A DNA stretch of 64,000 nt from DATFVA01 sp963839165 (GCA_963839165.1 CAWIUG010000005.1:496001-560000); one strand, 5' to 3'; positions 9,148-18,715 are shown, counted from the stretch's first letter. Translations and numbers: made by a program. Notes: generated by a model not told the origin, from the sequence alone.

Positions 9148-10788
9148 TTAATCATTTTCCTGAGCTGCAGATTTCCCCTTTGAATATTCAAGTGCAGCGC
9201 TTACGAACTCCCGGAAAAGAGGGTGAGCGGTTGTAGCTCTGGACTTCAATTCAGGATGGAACTGACACCCTATAAACCATGGATGATCAGGAAGTTCGAT
9301 CATCTCAACCAGTTCCCTGTCAGGAGATAATCCGCTGAATATCATCCCATTCTCAGCGAGATTTGCTCTGAATTTGTTATTTACCTCATAACGATGTCTG
9401 TGTCTTTCAGAGATAAATGAGACCTTATAAGCTTTCATTACCTTGGTTCCAGACTGAATATTGCATGGATAGGAACCAAGCCTCATTGTAGCACCCATAT
9501 TCTTTACATTTTTCTGTTCGGGCATCAGATCAATTACGCTATACTTATTTTTCTTAAATTCAGAACTGTTTGCATTCTTTATTCCGCAAACGTTTCTGGC
9601 AAATTCTATTACAGCACACTGCATTCCCAGACAGATTCCAAAGAATGGAATTTTATTTTCACGGGCATACTTTATTGCCCTAATTTTTCCTTCAATTCCG
9701 CGTTCTCCGAACCCCCCAGGTACAAGAATGCCGCTTATCCCCTCAAGAAGTTTTTCCGGGTCTTCCTCATCAAATCTTTCTGCGCTTATAGATTTTACAA
9801 TAACTTTAGCGTTATTTTCGGCACCTGCATGAATAAAAGATTCCATAATACTTTTATAAGCATCAAGGTGTTCCACGTATTTACCACAAAGAGCTATCTC
9901 AACTGTTTTATGGGGGTTTTTTACGTTAGCAACAAGTTGTTCCCAATCATCCAGTTTGATCTTCCTGTCTGAGAGGTGCAGTCTGTTTAGCACTATCAAA
10001 TCCATTTTTTCTTTATAGAATACAAGCGGTACTTCATAGATCGAAGAACAATCATATGCGGAAATAACTGATCGTGAATCTACATTACAGAAAAGAGCGA
10101 TTTTATCTCTGATCTCTTTTGCCAGTTTTTTCTCAGACCGGCAAATCAGCAGATCAGGCTGAATTCCCAGTGAAAGCAGATTTTTAACACTATGCTGAGT
10201 AGGCTTTGTTTTTACTTCACCGGATGCATGAATATAGGGAACCAATGTTACATGGATACTTATAGTATTTTTTCTGCCGTACTGCATCATCAGCTGACGC
10301 ATTGCTTCTATAAATGGTAAACTTTCGATGTCGCCCACTGTGCCGCCAATTTCGGTGATAATAATGTCGTATTCACCAAGTCCGGCGAGTTTTACCATTC
10401 GCTGTTTTATCTCATCGGTAATATGAGGTATTACCTGGACTGTTGCTCCAAGGTAATCTCCACGTCTTTCTTTGGTCAGAACCTCGTAGTAGACCTGACC
10501 TGTAGTTGTATTATTGGCCTGGGTCATATTTACATCCAGAAATCTCTCATAATGTCCAAGATCAAGATCTGTTTCCGCGCCGTCATCAGTAACATAAACC
10601 TCTCCATGCTGGAAGGGGTTCATGGTACCTGGGTCGACATTTATATAGGGATCAAATTTCTGGATTGTGACTTTATAACCGCGTTGTTTTAAGAGGAGAC
10701 CGAGAGAGGAGGCAGTGATACCTTTACCGAGTGATGAAACAACTCCGCCTGTTACGAAAATAAACTTAACTTTGTTCCGAGCAGCCAT
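9148..10788 (-). CDS. pyrG: CTP synthase (glutamine-hydrolysing)
   Basis: PyrG converts UTP to CTP with ATP and glutamine. The N-terminal synthetase domain opens with KFIFVTGGVVSSLGKG (P-loop). The C-terminal class I glutamine amidotransferase domain has PGGFGERG, the nucleophile in GICLGMQ and the His/Glu pair in FHPELKS. An ATG at 10788 gives 546 residues, the normal family length. The frame can be extended six codons to a TTG at 10806, but no good Shine-Dalgarno favours that. The gene sits next to the TPR gene. Confidence 0.97.
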   Translation of the reverse strand: MAARNKVKFIFVTGGVVSSLGKGITASSLGLLLKQRGYKVTIQKFDPYINVDPGTMNPFQHGEVYVTDDGAETDLDLGHYERFLDVNMTQANNTTTGQVYYEVLTKERRGDYLGATVQVIPHITDEIKQRMVKLAGLGEYDIIITEIGGTVGDIESLPFIEAMRQLMMQYGRKNTISIHVTLVPYIHASGEVKTKPTQHSVKNLLSLGIQPDLLICRSEKKLAKEIRDKIALFCNVDSRSVISAYDCSSIYEVPLVFYKEKMDLIVLNRLHLSDRKIKLDDWEQLVANVKNPHKTVEIALCGKYVEHLDAYKSIMESFIHAGAENNAKVIVKSISAERFDEEDPEKLLEGISGILVPGGFGERGIEGKIRAIKYARENKIPFFGICLGMQCAVIEFARNVCGIKNANSSEFKKNKYSVIDLMPEQKNVKNMGATMRLGSYPCNIQSGTKVMKAYKVSFISERHRHRYEVNNKFRANLAENGMIFSGLSPDRELVEMIELPDHPWFIGCQFHPELKSRATTAHPLFREFVSAALEYSKGKSAAQEND

Positions 10789-10806
10789 ATATTTTTTGTA
10801 CTGCAA

Positions 10807-11257
10807 TATAGAGGATGGAGATGTGATTTACAATTATTAATCACGATTTGTTAAAATTTATTTTTATTCCATTACGCTCTCTCCCTCTTAGACATAAATT
10901 TCCAAGTTTTAACTCATTCCAGGAACCTGGTGCTAAGATTACTACCAGGAAGCTTGTTAGTATCCTTACTGAATCCGTTGTTGCCATAAGGGTTGAATTT
11001 ATTGGTACGAAAAATGTCATATGGGACGGAAATGAAGCCTCTACAAGTGGTTTTATAGTCTTATTTCTAGGGTCTTTATAACATTTTTTTTCTCAATTAC
11101 TTCCGGGAGGCGGCAAGGTTAATGGCTGAAGGATCTGGTTTTAGATCAGGCAGCCGCGGATTTTGATAATCAGGGAGAAGAAACCCTTAATTATAAAAGA
11201 AAGTTAGTTTTATCAGGCTAAAATTCATTAAGTTAATCTTGAATTTACGGTTTTGTT
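10807..11257. other. Intergenic stretch of about 450 bp between divergent pyrG and the cox region
   Basis: No convincing gene was found. A 77-codon plus-strand frame at 10848-11081 has no recognisable domain and no Shine-Dalgarno. The pyrG promoter is expected near 10810-10900 on the minus strand, but no clear consensus was found. Two short GC-rich stretches at 11100-11160 could form weak secondary structure. Confidence 0.4.
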
Positions 11258-11479
11258 ATGAGTTTAAAATCCAAATTATTCTTTTTTCTGCAACTTGTAT
11301 TTTCGATATACCTCGGTGCTGTCGTAGGATATATAATCAACTCATTAGGCTCGACCAAAACAGATTACTTCATTAAAGCACTCTCACCAGGGATTCTATA
11401 TGATGAAATCCTTTCGGGAGACCCTGCAGTCCTTCTTTTCGCAGGACTCGGTATATTATTCTTCATTCTATTTAAATGA
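11258..11479 (+). CDS. Small two-helix membrane protein, unknown
   Basis: The 73-residue protein has two hydrophobic helices (about residues 8-30 and 56-72) joined by a polar loop. It starts with ATG at 11258 and ends 128 bases before coxB. The sequence is compositionally credible as a membrane protein, and its position just upstream of the cytochrome oxidase genes suggests a respiratory link, but I recognise no family. A paralogous small oxidase-associated or DUF4321-like protein is possible. Confidence 0.6.
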   Translation: MSLKSKLFFFLQLVFSIYLGAVVGYIINSLGSTKTDYFIKALSPGILYDEILSGDPAVLLFAGLGILFFILFK

Positions 11480-11556
11480 CCTGCCTTCAAAATAAATAAA
11501 AAATCTTTTCAACAATAAAAAAATTGTGACGGCGAATAATTATGTAAACCCCGGTT

Positions 11557-11565
11557 TGATATAAT
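11557..11565 (+). promoter_or_regulatory. Possible extended -10 promoter element upstream of coxB
   Basis: The sequence TGATATAAT matches an extended -10 element (TGnTATAAT) and lies about 43 bases before the coxB ATG. No matching -35 hexamer was found at 16-18 bases, as is common for extended -10 promoters. This is inference only. Confidence 0.35.
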
Positions 11566-11607
11566 TTTATTTCTATGAGTTCAATAATGAGAGTTGTGGA
11601 TTAAAAA

Positions 11608-12570
11608 ATGGGAGATTTTTTTAATTCACTTGGGAAATTTTTTTCATCTTTATTTTATTATGGTTCGGGAGATGCCAATAATATAAATACCCTCTTTCTT
11701 CAGTTCATGATCCTTGCTGCAGTAATTATTGCAATAGTGACCGGTTTTATTTTTGTTGCCGCATTTCGTTTCAGGGCTAAGAAACGTCCCGGTAGAATTC
11801 CCCAGGTTTTAGGAAATAAAAAACTTGAAATCACCTGGACAGTTTTGCCGCTTCTTGCCTTAACTTTCTTTTTTCTTCTCACGGTCAGGACAATGTCAAA
11901 AATCAATGAACCCTTCAATAAGAAATCAAAGCCGGATATAATCATTGTCGCACACCAATGGTGGTGGGATATGCGCTATCCTGGCTACCAAATCAGGACG
12001 GCAAACGAACTGCACATCCCGGTGGGTAAAAAATTATTGATGAGGATCGAATCTGCTGATGTTATCCACGATTGGTGGGTTCCTGAACTGGGAAGAAAGA
12101 TTGATGCGGTCCCGGGACAATTAAATTATACCTGGATAGAGGCAGATACTGCAGGGGTTTTTACAGGTACCTGCAGCGAATACTGTGGTATGCAGCATGC
12201 CTGGATGAGAATACGTGTAATTGCTCAAAATGAAAAAGATTTTAATACCTGGAAACAAAACCAGGAAAGAGTTCCAATTATACCTGACACCCAACCTGCG
12301 CGTCTGGGAGCAATGCTATTTGAGAAAAAGACCTGTGCAAATTGTCATGCAATAAGCGGCACCCCGGCTGATTCGCATATCGGTCCTGATCTGACTCACC
12401 TTGCTTCACGTGAAACTCTTCTAACCGGAATGCTGAAAAATAGCAGGAGAAACCTTACCCGGTGGCTACAAAATCCTCAAAAAATTAAAGAAGGTGCTCA
12501 TATGCCTAATTTTATACTTAATAAGGATGAAATCAACGCCCTAGTGAGTTACCTGGAGGGATTAAAGTGA
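11608..12570 (+). CDS. coxB: Cytochrome c oxidase subunit II with C-terminal cytochrome c domain (caa3 type)
   Basis: Subunit II accepts electrons at a binuclear CuA centre and passes them to subunit I. The protein has two membrane helices (about residues 28-52 and 75-94). The CuA domain has an upstream ligand in VIHDWWVPELG and the ligand set CSEYCGMQHAWM (Cys189, Cys193, His197, Met200). A fused cytochrome c domain carries CANCH (residues 243-247) with the likely axial Met in GAHMPNF. At 320 residues this is a caa3-type subunit. The stop overlaps the coxA start by four bases. Confidence 0.97.
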   Translation: MGDFFNSLGKFFSSLFYYGSGDANNINTLFLQFMILAAVIIAIVTGFIFVAAFRFRAKKRPGRIPQVLGNKKLEITWTVLPLLALTFFFLLTVRTMSKINEPFNKKSKPDIIIVAHQWWWDMRYPGYQIRTANELHIPVGKKLLMRIESADVIHDWWVPELGRKIDAVPGQLNYTWIEADTAGVFTGTCSEYCGMQHAWMRIRVIAQNEKDFNTWKQNQERVPIIPDTQPARLGAMLFEKKTCANCHAISGTPADSHIGPDLTHLASRETLLTGMLKNSRRNLTRWLQNPQKIKEGAHMPNFILNKDEINALVSYLEGLK

Positions 12571-14240
12571 ACCTCAGGATTAGTATTCCCGAGACTTCTG
12601 AGCCTCTTCCGAAGCTTACCAGTTCGAATGGGCTTCTTAGCTGGATAACAACGGTAGACCATAAACAGATAGGCATTTTGTATCTGCTTTCTGCAATTTT
12701 CTTCTTCATCATTGGGTTTGCCGAAGCTATACTTATGCGTATTCAGCTTATGCAGCCTCAGAACACGGTTCTCTCCCCGGAAGCTTATAACCAGATATTT
12801 TCAATGCATGGTACTACAATGATCTTCCTTGTTCTCACACCCATGCTTATCGGTTTTGCAACGTACCTGCTTCCGCTGATGATTGGAGCTAATGACATGG
12901 CATTTCCTCGCCTGAATGCTTTCAGCTTCTGGATGTTTTTATTCGGCGGCCTGCTGCTGTATTTCAGTTTCTTTGCAGGAGGAGCGCTTGATGTAGGCTG
13001 GTTCAGTTATGCGCCATTAAGCGAAAAAAATTTCAGCTTTACTCCCGGGGTCAGTTATTGGGCATTCAGTCTCATACTTATGGGGGTGGGAACTATAGGT
13101 GCGGCTCTTAATTTCGTCACAACAACTTTAACCATGCGAACAAAAGGTCTGTCTATGACTAAGCTTCCTCTGTTCGTATGGATGGTATTTGTAAATGCAT
13201 TCCTCATCCTTGGAGCTTTCCCTGTGTTGAATGCAGGGTTGGTAATGATCCTCATCGATCGTCTGCTTAATGCTCATTTCTTTACTGCAGCTACAGGAGG
13301 ATCGGCAGTTATATGGCAGCATCTCTTTTGGTCATTTGGTCATCCCGAGGTCTATATACTCGCACTTCCCGCATTTGGTATTGCCTCAGAAGTTATTCCT
13401 GTCTTTTCACGTAAACCGATTTTCGGTTATGAATTTGTAGCTGCTTCAACTGTTGCCATTGCCCTGCTTTCCTTCGGAGTATGGGCCCATCATATGTTTG
13501 CAATGGGACTCGGAACCATTTTTAATGCATTCTTTGCCGCAACAAGCGTGTTGATTGCTGTCCCTACTGGAATCAAAATCTTCAATTGGATCGCGACAAT
13601 GTGGGGAGGATCCATCATATTTAAGACAGCAATGCTTTTCGCAACAGCTTTTCTCATCGAGTTTACTATTGGCGGGTTGAGTGGTGTAGCATTTGCGGTT
13701 GTACCTATCGACTGGAGACTGACCGATACCTATTTTGTTGTCGCTCATATTCATTACGTATTCCTTGGTGCTTCGCTCACCTGCGGATTTGCCGGGGCCT
13801 ATTACTGGTTTCCAAAGATCACAGGTAAAATGCTTTCAGAGAAAATTGGGAAATGGCAATTCTGGACATTTATCGTGGGGTTTAACGGAACCTTCTTTGT
13901 CTTTCATCTCCTTGGTTTACTTGGAATGCCTAGAAGAGTATTCACCTATCCCGATATCCCCTACCTTGGGTCGTTAAACATGTTTTCAACTTTAAGTTCC
14001 TTCGTTCTCGGATTTTCATTCTTTCTGTTTATTTATAATATATTCTACAGCATCAAGAAAGGAAAGGAGGCCGGTGACAATCCATGGAATGCGTGGACTC
14101 TGGAGTGGCTTACCACCTCTCCGCCTAAGCTTAAAAACTTTAACGACATTCCTCTCGTTAAAAGCAGAAGACCGTTGTGGGATCTCAATAATCCTGATGA
14201 CCCTGACTGGAAAAGGAAAACGGGTAAGGGAGTAAAATAA
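12567..14240 (+). CDS. coxA: Cytochrome c oxidase subunit I (A-type heme-copper oxidase)
   Basis: This is the catalytic subunit, which holds heme a and the heme a3-CuB centre that reduces O2 and pumps protons. The 557-residue, roughly 12-helix protein shows the low-spin heme ligand region in FSMHGTTMIF. It has the signature FGHPEVYILALPAFG, with the CuB His, the D-channel Glu and the cross-linked Tyr that mark an A-type enzyme. It also has VWAHHMF (CuB ligands) and HIHYVFLGA (heme a3 and a ligands). It starts as GTG at 12567, overlapping coxB, and its final base overlaps the coxC start. Confidence 0.98.
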   Translation: MNLRISIPETSEPLPKLTSSNGLLSWITTVDHKQIGILYLLSAIFFFIIGFAEAILMRIQLMQPQNTVLSPEAYNQIFSMHGTTMIFLVLTPMLIGFATYLLPLMIGANDMAFPRLNAFSFWMFLFGGLLLYFSFFAGGALDVGWFSYAPLSEKNFSFTPGVSYWAFSLILMGVGTIGAALNFVTTTLTMRTKGLSMTKLPLFVWMVFVNAFLILGAFPVLNAGLVMILIDRLLNAHFFTAATGGSAVIWQHLFWSFGHPEVYILALPAFGIASEVIPVFSRKPIFGYEFVAASTVAIALLSFGVWAHHMFAMGLGTIFNAFFAATSVLIAVPTGIKIFNWIATMWGGSIIFKTAMLFATAFLIEFTIGGLSGVAFAVVPIDWRLTDTYFVVAHIHYVFLGASLTCGFAGAYYWFPKITGKMLSEKIGKWQFWTFIVGFNGTFFVFHLLGLLGMPRRVFTYPDIPYLGSLNMFSTLSSFVLGFSFFLFIYNIFYSIKKGKEAGDNPWNAWTLEWLTTSPPKLKNFNDIPLVKSRRPLWDLNNPDDPDWKRKTGKGVK

Positions 14241-14773
14241 TGAATAAGCATAAAGTATTAATGTCATTGTTTATAGCATCAGAAGCTTTATTCTTCATTG
14301 CTCTGATTATATCGTATGCTTATTATAATCATGGATCGCCGACTGCAAAATTTCTTGATGTAAAAAAGACAGGAATATTTACAATTTCTCTTTTACTAAG
14401 CAGCGTTACGGTTCATATAGCAGGAACGAACCTTAAAAAAGGCAGCAGGAAAATAGGCTGGCTTGTTTTCACAATTATTCTGGGTTTAATATTTCTATTT
14501 GGACAAGGGAGTGAATATGCAAGGTTGTTAAATATTAATATAACCCTGAGTCAGAATATTTTTGGCTCCGCATTTTTTACTTTGACAGGATTTCATGGTC
14601 TGCATGTTTGCCTGGGATTAATAGTACTCGCTATTATGGGGATCATGATATCATCAGGCAATTATAAAAGAGTTGAATCAACAGCTCTCGGTTCTGCAAT
14701 AATGTACTGGCATTTTGTAGACGGCGTTTGGCTTGTTGTATTCAGCGTTGTTTATCTATGGGCTGTACTATGA
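14240..14773 (+). CDS. coxC: Cytochrome c oxidase subunit III
   Basis: Subunit III stabilises proton uptake in heme-copper oxidases. The 177-residue protein has five predicted helices, with the family features SEALFF near the N-terminus, GSEY mid-protein, FHGLHVCLG, and YWHFVDGVWLVVF near the C-terminus. It is the short five-helix form typical of caa3/cbo-type operons. Start and stop overlap coxA and ctaG respectively. Confidence 0.95.
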   Translation: MNKHKVLMSLFIASEALFFIALIISYAYYNHGSPTAKFLDVKKTGIFTISLLLSSVTVHIAGTNLKKGSRKIGWLVFTIILGLIFLFGQGSEYARLLNINITLSQNIFGSAFFTLTGFHGLHVCLGLIVLAIMGIMISSGNYKRVESTALGSAIMYWHFVDGVWLVVFSVVYLWAVL

Positions 14774-15582
14774 CAATAGAAAAGCTGCTTACCGGATTCT
14801 GGCAGTTTAATACCCCATCTGCGATCCTTATCGCAGCTTTAATTGTTTTTCATTTCATTTCAAATGGATACAGATTTACGGCTAAAAGTTTCAATTTTTT
14901 ATCAGGATTATTCCTGTTATTTCTACTGACATTTTCTCCGCTCGAATTTTTGGGACACTATTATTTGTTCAGTGCACATATGATCCAGCATATTGTTCTT
15001 TTGCTTATTATCCCACCTTTGTTATTGACAGGAACTGATAAAAACTATCTTAAAATTGTTTTTTCTAAGCCAAAGATTGATCGGAAGGCCCGGTTCTTAT
15101 TTTATCCTACAACGGCTTGGATTATCGGGGTGGGATCAATGTGGGTATGGCATGCACCTTTACTTTTTATGGCTATGATGCAGAGCCATGCCGTACATGT
15201 TATAGAAATGCTTTCGCTTTTGGTTGCCGGGTTAATATTTTCCTGGCCTGTTTTTACACCTCTATCATTTAGAAAGCTCGAACCATTACAAAGTTCCCTG
15301 TTTTTATTTACTGCCTGTATAGGGTGCACCGTGCTTGGTATATTTATAACTTTTGCACCATCGGGTTATTTTTCTTCTTATATGATTGGGAGTAGTTCAG
15401 TAATCCTGAATTTCCTTCACTCAGAAATGGGTTTAACACCTGCTGCAGACCAGGAGACCGCCGGTTTAATTATGTGGATACCAGCGTGCCTTATTTACCT
15501 CACAATAATTATGATTATGATGGCAAAATGGTATCGCTCCCCCGCGGATGAAAATGATGCATCAGAACATTTGAATATTTAG
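14770..15582 (+). CDS. ctaG: CtaG-type cytochrome c oxidase assembly factor (caa3_CtaG family)
   Basis: CtaG-family proteins (Bacillus caa3 type) are polytopic membrane factors needed for caa3 oxidase formation. The protein has about seven helices. It has the conserved SAHMIQHIVLL and WHAPLLF motifs, whose histidines are likely metal or heme contacts, and GLTPAADQETAGLIMW near the C-terminus. I chose the ATG at 14770, which makes an ATGA overlap with the coxC stop; the longer frame from 14728 would run 46 bases into coxC. The encoded protein is 270 residues. Confidence 0.92.
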   Translation: MTIEKLLTGFWQFNTPSAILIAALIVFHFISNGYRFTAKSFNFLSGLFLLFLLTFSPLEFLGHYYLFSAHMIQHIVLLLIIPPLLLTGTDKNYLKIVFSKPKIDRKARFLFYPTTAWIIGVGSMWVWHAPLLFMAMMQSHAVHVIEMLSLLVAGLIFSWPVFTPLSFRKLEPLQSSLFLFTACIGCTVLGIFITFAPSGYFSSYMIGSSSVILNFLHSEMGLTPAADQETAGLIMWIPACLIYLTIIMIMMAKWYRSPADENDASEHLNI

Positions 15583-15591
15583 GAACTTTTT

Positions 15592-15813
15592 ATGGATGAT
15601 GAAACAATTAAAGAAATCTCAAAAGAATATGGTTATGAATTATCGCCTGCAGAACCCCATAATATACCTAAATCGACATTGTGGCCGATAATTCTTGCCT
15701 TCGGTATTATATTTTTTTTCTGGGGATTTTTAACATCCCTGATCATATCAGGAGTTGGTGCAGTAATAATCGTAGCGGGAGTTGCAGGCTGGATTGAGGA
15801 ATTCAGATCATGA
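15592..15813 (+). CDS. Small two-helix protein, probable oxidase accessory subunit
   Basis: The 73-residue protein has a polar N-terminus (about 1-28) and two membrane helices (about 30-50 and 52-67), ending in GWIEEFRS. It lies nine bases after ctaG and overlaps the Rieske gene by four bases. The hydrophobic hairpin resembles small subunit IV-like proteins, or the C-terminal tail that some subunit I proteins carry. That resemblance is from memory and is not a firm family assignment. Confidence 0.7.
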   Translation: MDDETIKEISKEYGYELSPAEPHNIPKSTLWPIILAFGIIFFFWGFLTSLIISGVGAVIIVAGVAGWIEEFRS

Positions 15814-16331
15814 CAGAACCATCTCCCAAAATAATGAAGAGAAGATCATTTATCATTAAGGTGCTCACTGGTGCCACCGGATTTATTACCCTGCTGGTTT
15901 CCATCCCTGTAATCGGAGCCCTGGTCGCACCTGTAGTTCGTCCAACTCCCCCAACCTGGAGAAAAGTGGGAAAGGTAACCGATTTTGATGTCGGTAAAAC
16001 TGTAATGGTAAAATTCAGGAATTCTTCTCCTCTTCCCTGGTCGGGTCAAACCAGTAAAACTGCTTCATGGCTTAGAAAAATTTCCGATAACCAGTTTATT
16101 GCTTTCTCTGTAAATTGTACTCATCTTGGATGTCCTGTAAGATGGGAAGCTGATGCAGAACTTTTCCTATGTCCCTGCCATGGAGGTGTTTATAATAAAG
16201 ATGGATCGCGAGCTGCAGGTCCGCCTCCTTCAGGACTGGGGCATTACAAAGTTAGAATAAATAATGACTATGTGGAGATCCTTGCCAGTCCCATCCCTAT
16301 AACCACCCTGCTGGAGAAAAAGCATGGGTAA
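15810..16331 (+). CDS. Rieske [2Fe-2S] protein of a cytochrome bc complex
   Basis: This is the iron-sulfur subunit that takes electrons from quinol in a bc-type complex. The N-terminus has twin basic residues (KRRSF) before a hydrophobic helix (about residues 18-38), consistent with a Tat-dependent membrane anchor. The cluster-binding boxes are CTHLGC (Cys103, His105) and CPCHGG (Cys121, His124), with the disulfide cysteines Cys108 and Cys123 in place. The 173-residue length is typical. The stop overlaps the start of the cytochrome b gene. Confidence 0.96.
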   Translation: MTEPSPKIMKRRSFIIKVLTGATGFITLLVSIPVIGALVAPVVRPTPPTWRKVGKVTDFDVGKTVMVKFRNSSPLPWSGQTSKTASWLRKISDNQFIAFSVNCTHLGCPVRWEADAELFLCPCHGGVYNKDGSRAAGPPPSGLGHYKVRINNDYVEILASPIPITTLLEKKHG

Positions 16332-17739
16332 GTTTAGAAAATTATGGAAGTGGATCGATGACAGGACCGGAATAACCGAAACAATAGGACCAATTGCAAA
16401 ACATCTTGTACCGCCTAAAAGTAAATGGTCGTATGTATTTGGCAGTGCGACCCTGTTCGTATTTATACTACAGGTTGTTACCGGAGTAGCGCTATCGCTC
16501 ATGTACCAGCCAACTTCGGAAACAGCTTATGAATCTTTAAAATACATCTCTAACCAGGCACTTCTCGGAAATATACTACGAGGGATACATTACTTCGGGG
16601 CATCTGCAATGATTATACTTATTGGTATACATATGATCCGTGTATACCTTCTGGCTGCATATAAATATCCGAGGGAAATGGGTTGGATTACAGGACTTTT
16701 CCTGTTCGTTTTAACACTAGGAATGGGCTTTACCGGACAACTCCTAAGATGGGATAGCAATGGCGTCTGGTCAGCAATTGTAGCAGCAGAACAGGTGGGC
16801 AGAATACCTTTTATCGGAACTCAGGTAGCAAGGTTCCTGCTTGCCGGAGAAACAATCGGAGGCGCAACCCTCAGTCGCTTTTTCGCTTTCCACGTTTTCA
16901 TGATCCCGGCACTCCTTTTTGCTATTATAGGAATTCATATTTTCCTTGTCATAAGAAACGGTATATCAGAACCTCCTGAGGCCGGAAGAAAAGTTAATCC
17001 TAATACATATCGGCAATGGTATAAAAATATGCTTGAAAAGGATGGGGTTCCTTTTTGGCCTAACGCCGCTTGGCGTGATATGACGTTTGGTTTGATAGTG
17101 ATAGTAATAATTTTATTTCTGTCGGTTATAATCGGAGCTCCCTCAATTGGTTCTCCTCCTGATCCCGCTAACATCCATTCAAATCCGCGACCAGACTGGT
17201 ATTTCCTGTGGATTTTTGCACTATTTGCTTTGATGCCTCCCTCCATTGAATCCTATGTTATGGCATTCGGACCTATATTAGCTGGTCTTATCCTTTTCTT
17301 TTTACCAATATTTTTTAATAAAGGAGAACGAAGTCCATTAAGGAGGCCCTGGTCTATAATGATTGTACTTTTTATACTAACAATGATCGCCACTCTGTGG
17401 AATGAAGGAATAAAATCGCCCTGGTCACCCCGCTTCGATGCCGCGCCGCTTCCTGCACACGTGGTAGGAAATATTGATGAGATTGCAAAACAGGGAGGGG
17501 ATCTTTTTTATAAGAAAGCTTGTCTTTACTGTCATACCATTTCAGGATACGGGGGGAAACGTGGTCCCGACCTCAGTAATGTAAGTGACAGGTTAACTCC
17601 TGATGAGTTAAAGATTAGAATTATTAATGGAGGAAAATATATGCCTCCCTACGGACCAAGTTTATCATCAGATGATCTTAATAAAATTATCGCCTTCCTT
17701 AAAACTCGAAAGACGACTGTAAAACAAACTTCGGAATGA
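16324..17739 (+). CDS. Cytochrome b fused to a C-terminal cytochrome c domain
   Basis: The first ~360 residues are a cytochrome b/b6-type membrane protein. They include GIHYFGASAMI and GIHMIRVYLLAAYK for heme ligands, the segment GFTGQLLRWDSNGVWS, FHVFMIPALLF for second-helix ligands, and PDWYFLW in the subunit IV-like half. A cytochrome c domain follows with CLYCH (residues 400-404) and a likely axial Met in KYMPPYGPSL. The fusion means no separate cytochrome c1 gene is needed in this operon. It is 471 residues long and is the last gene of the oxidase/bc operon; it converges with the SCO gene. Confidence 0.94.
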   Translation: MGKFRKLWKWIDDRTGITETIGPIAKHLVPPKSKWSYVFGSATLFVFILQVVTGVALSLMYQPTSETAYESLKYISNQALLGNILRGIHYFGASAMIILIGIHMIRVYLLAAYKYPREMGWITGLFLFVLTLGMGFTGQLLRWDSNGVWSAIVAAEQVGRIPFIGTQVARFLLAGETIGGATLSRFFAFHVFMIPALLFAIIGIHIFLVIRNGISEPPEAGRKVNPNTYRQWYKNMLEKDGVPFWPNAAWRDMTFGLIVIVIILFLSVIIGAPSIGSPPDPANIHSNPRPDWYFLWIFALFALMPPSIESYVMAFGPILAGLILFFLPIFFNKGERSPLRRPWSIMIVLFILTMIATLWNEGIKSPWSPRFDAAPLPAHVVGNIDEIAKQGGDLFYKKACLYCHTISGYGGKRGPDLSNVSDRLTPDELKIRIINGGKYMPPYGPSLSSDDLNKIIAFLKTRKTTVKQTSE

Positions 17740-17779
17740 AATCTTTTGAAGTTCAAATATTATAAAGAAAACGAAATCC

Positions 17780-18568
17780 TCAGGTATTAAGATGGGCTTT
17801 CTTAATGATGACGAAAACAACTCCAATAGAAATAATCCCTGAAGCAAGAACCAGCATCAGTACAAGAAGATCTTTTCCTTTTGGAATGAAGCTGTAGCAA
17901 GTTTGCAGAACTTTTTCTATTGTAGAGGTTACTTCGCCTTTCGATGCATTCTGTATAGCCAGTTCAAAGTTTGAGGGAAGAATTTGAAAATTTCCGGTTT
18001 TTTGATAGCCGGGATCCAGGTATTGAACTATTCTTCCTGATTTATCCAGGATGATCAGAACACCCTTGTGCAGAAAGCCCCCATGGCTTCTTTTGAATCT
18101 AAACCCTGCAGCATCAGTCAGTTTATAGATACTACTACTGTCTCCTGTTAAGAAGATCCAGGATGAATCAGGCACAGTCCTGTTTGCCATTCCTATCATT
18201 GCCCTTTTTTTATCCACTGCCATCTTCGTTGTTTCATTTTGATCTATACTGATGCTTATAATATTGTAATCTATTCCAGGGTTATATTTTACCTTCCCTA
18301 TAACGTCGGAGACCTCAAGCATTAAAGGAGTGCAGATACCAGCGCAATTATAATAACAAAAATCAAGTACGGTAGGTTTCTTTATAAGATCTTTTAAGAA
18401 TACCCTTGTACCATCAGAGTTATTAAAGGCAAGGTTTAATGGTATCTTTTCACCAAGATGATGTACTATTTCAGCAGAATCGTAGTCAGCATATGCAGAA
18501 GAAGAAATAAAAAAGCCAACAAAAAGGATTATCGGAATAAATCTAATCTTTTTATAAAGAAATTTCAT
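17780..18568 (-). CDS. SCO1/SenC-family copper chaperone for oxidase CuA
   Basis: SCO proteins deliver copper to the CuA centre or act as thiol reductases for it. The 262-residue protein has a signal peptide (about 9-27), a thioredoxin-like domain with the CxxxC pair in NCAGICTP, and a histidine in the GGFLHKGVLII region as the likely third ligand. It also has a C-terminal membrane helix (about 235-255) not present in many SCO proteins. It is transcribed toward the cytochrome b gene, 40 bases away, so it is placed to serve that oxidase. Confidence 0.9.
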   Translation of the reverse strand: MKFLYKKIRFIPIILFVGFFISSSAYADYDSAEIVHHLGEKIPLNLAFNNSDGTRVFLKDLIKKPTVLDFCYYNCAGICTPLMLEVSDVIGKVKYNPGIDYNIISISIDQNETTKMAVDKKRAMIGMANRTVPDSSWIFLTGDSSSIYKLTDAAGFRFKRSHGGFLHKGVLIILDKSGRIVQYLDPGYQKTGNFQILPSNFELAIQNASKGEVTSTIEKVLQTCYSFIPKGKDLLVLMLVLASGIISIGVVFVIIKKAHLNT

Positions 18569-18715
18569 TTGAGCGATCGTTTGGATTTTTATTAAAAATA
18601 TATAAAACCATACAATAATAAAATGAAGTAAATCGTTGTTTATAATTTAAGATGACATTGCTGCCTGAAAGATACAGGGTTTTGTGTGTCCGGAAATACA
18701 ACTAAAAGAAAAAGG

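Noticed and set aside
10848..11081. 77-codon plus-strand frame between pyrG and the cox region
   Set aside because: No Shine-Dalgarno, no recognisable domain and no strong family resemblance; possibly chance or an old fragment.
13446..13754. 102-codon minus-strand frame inside coxA
   Set aside because: It is an antisense shadow of a clearly conserved oxidase gene.
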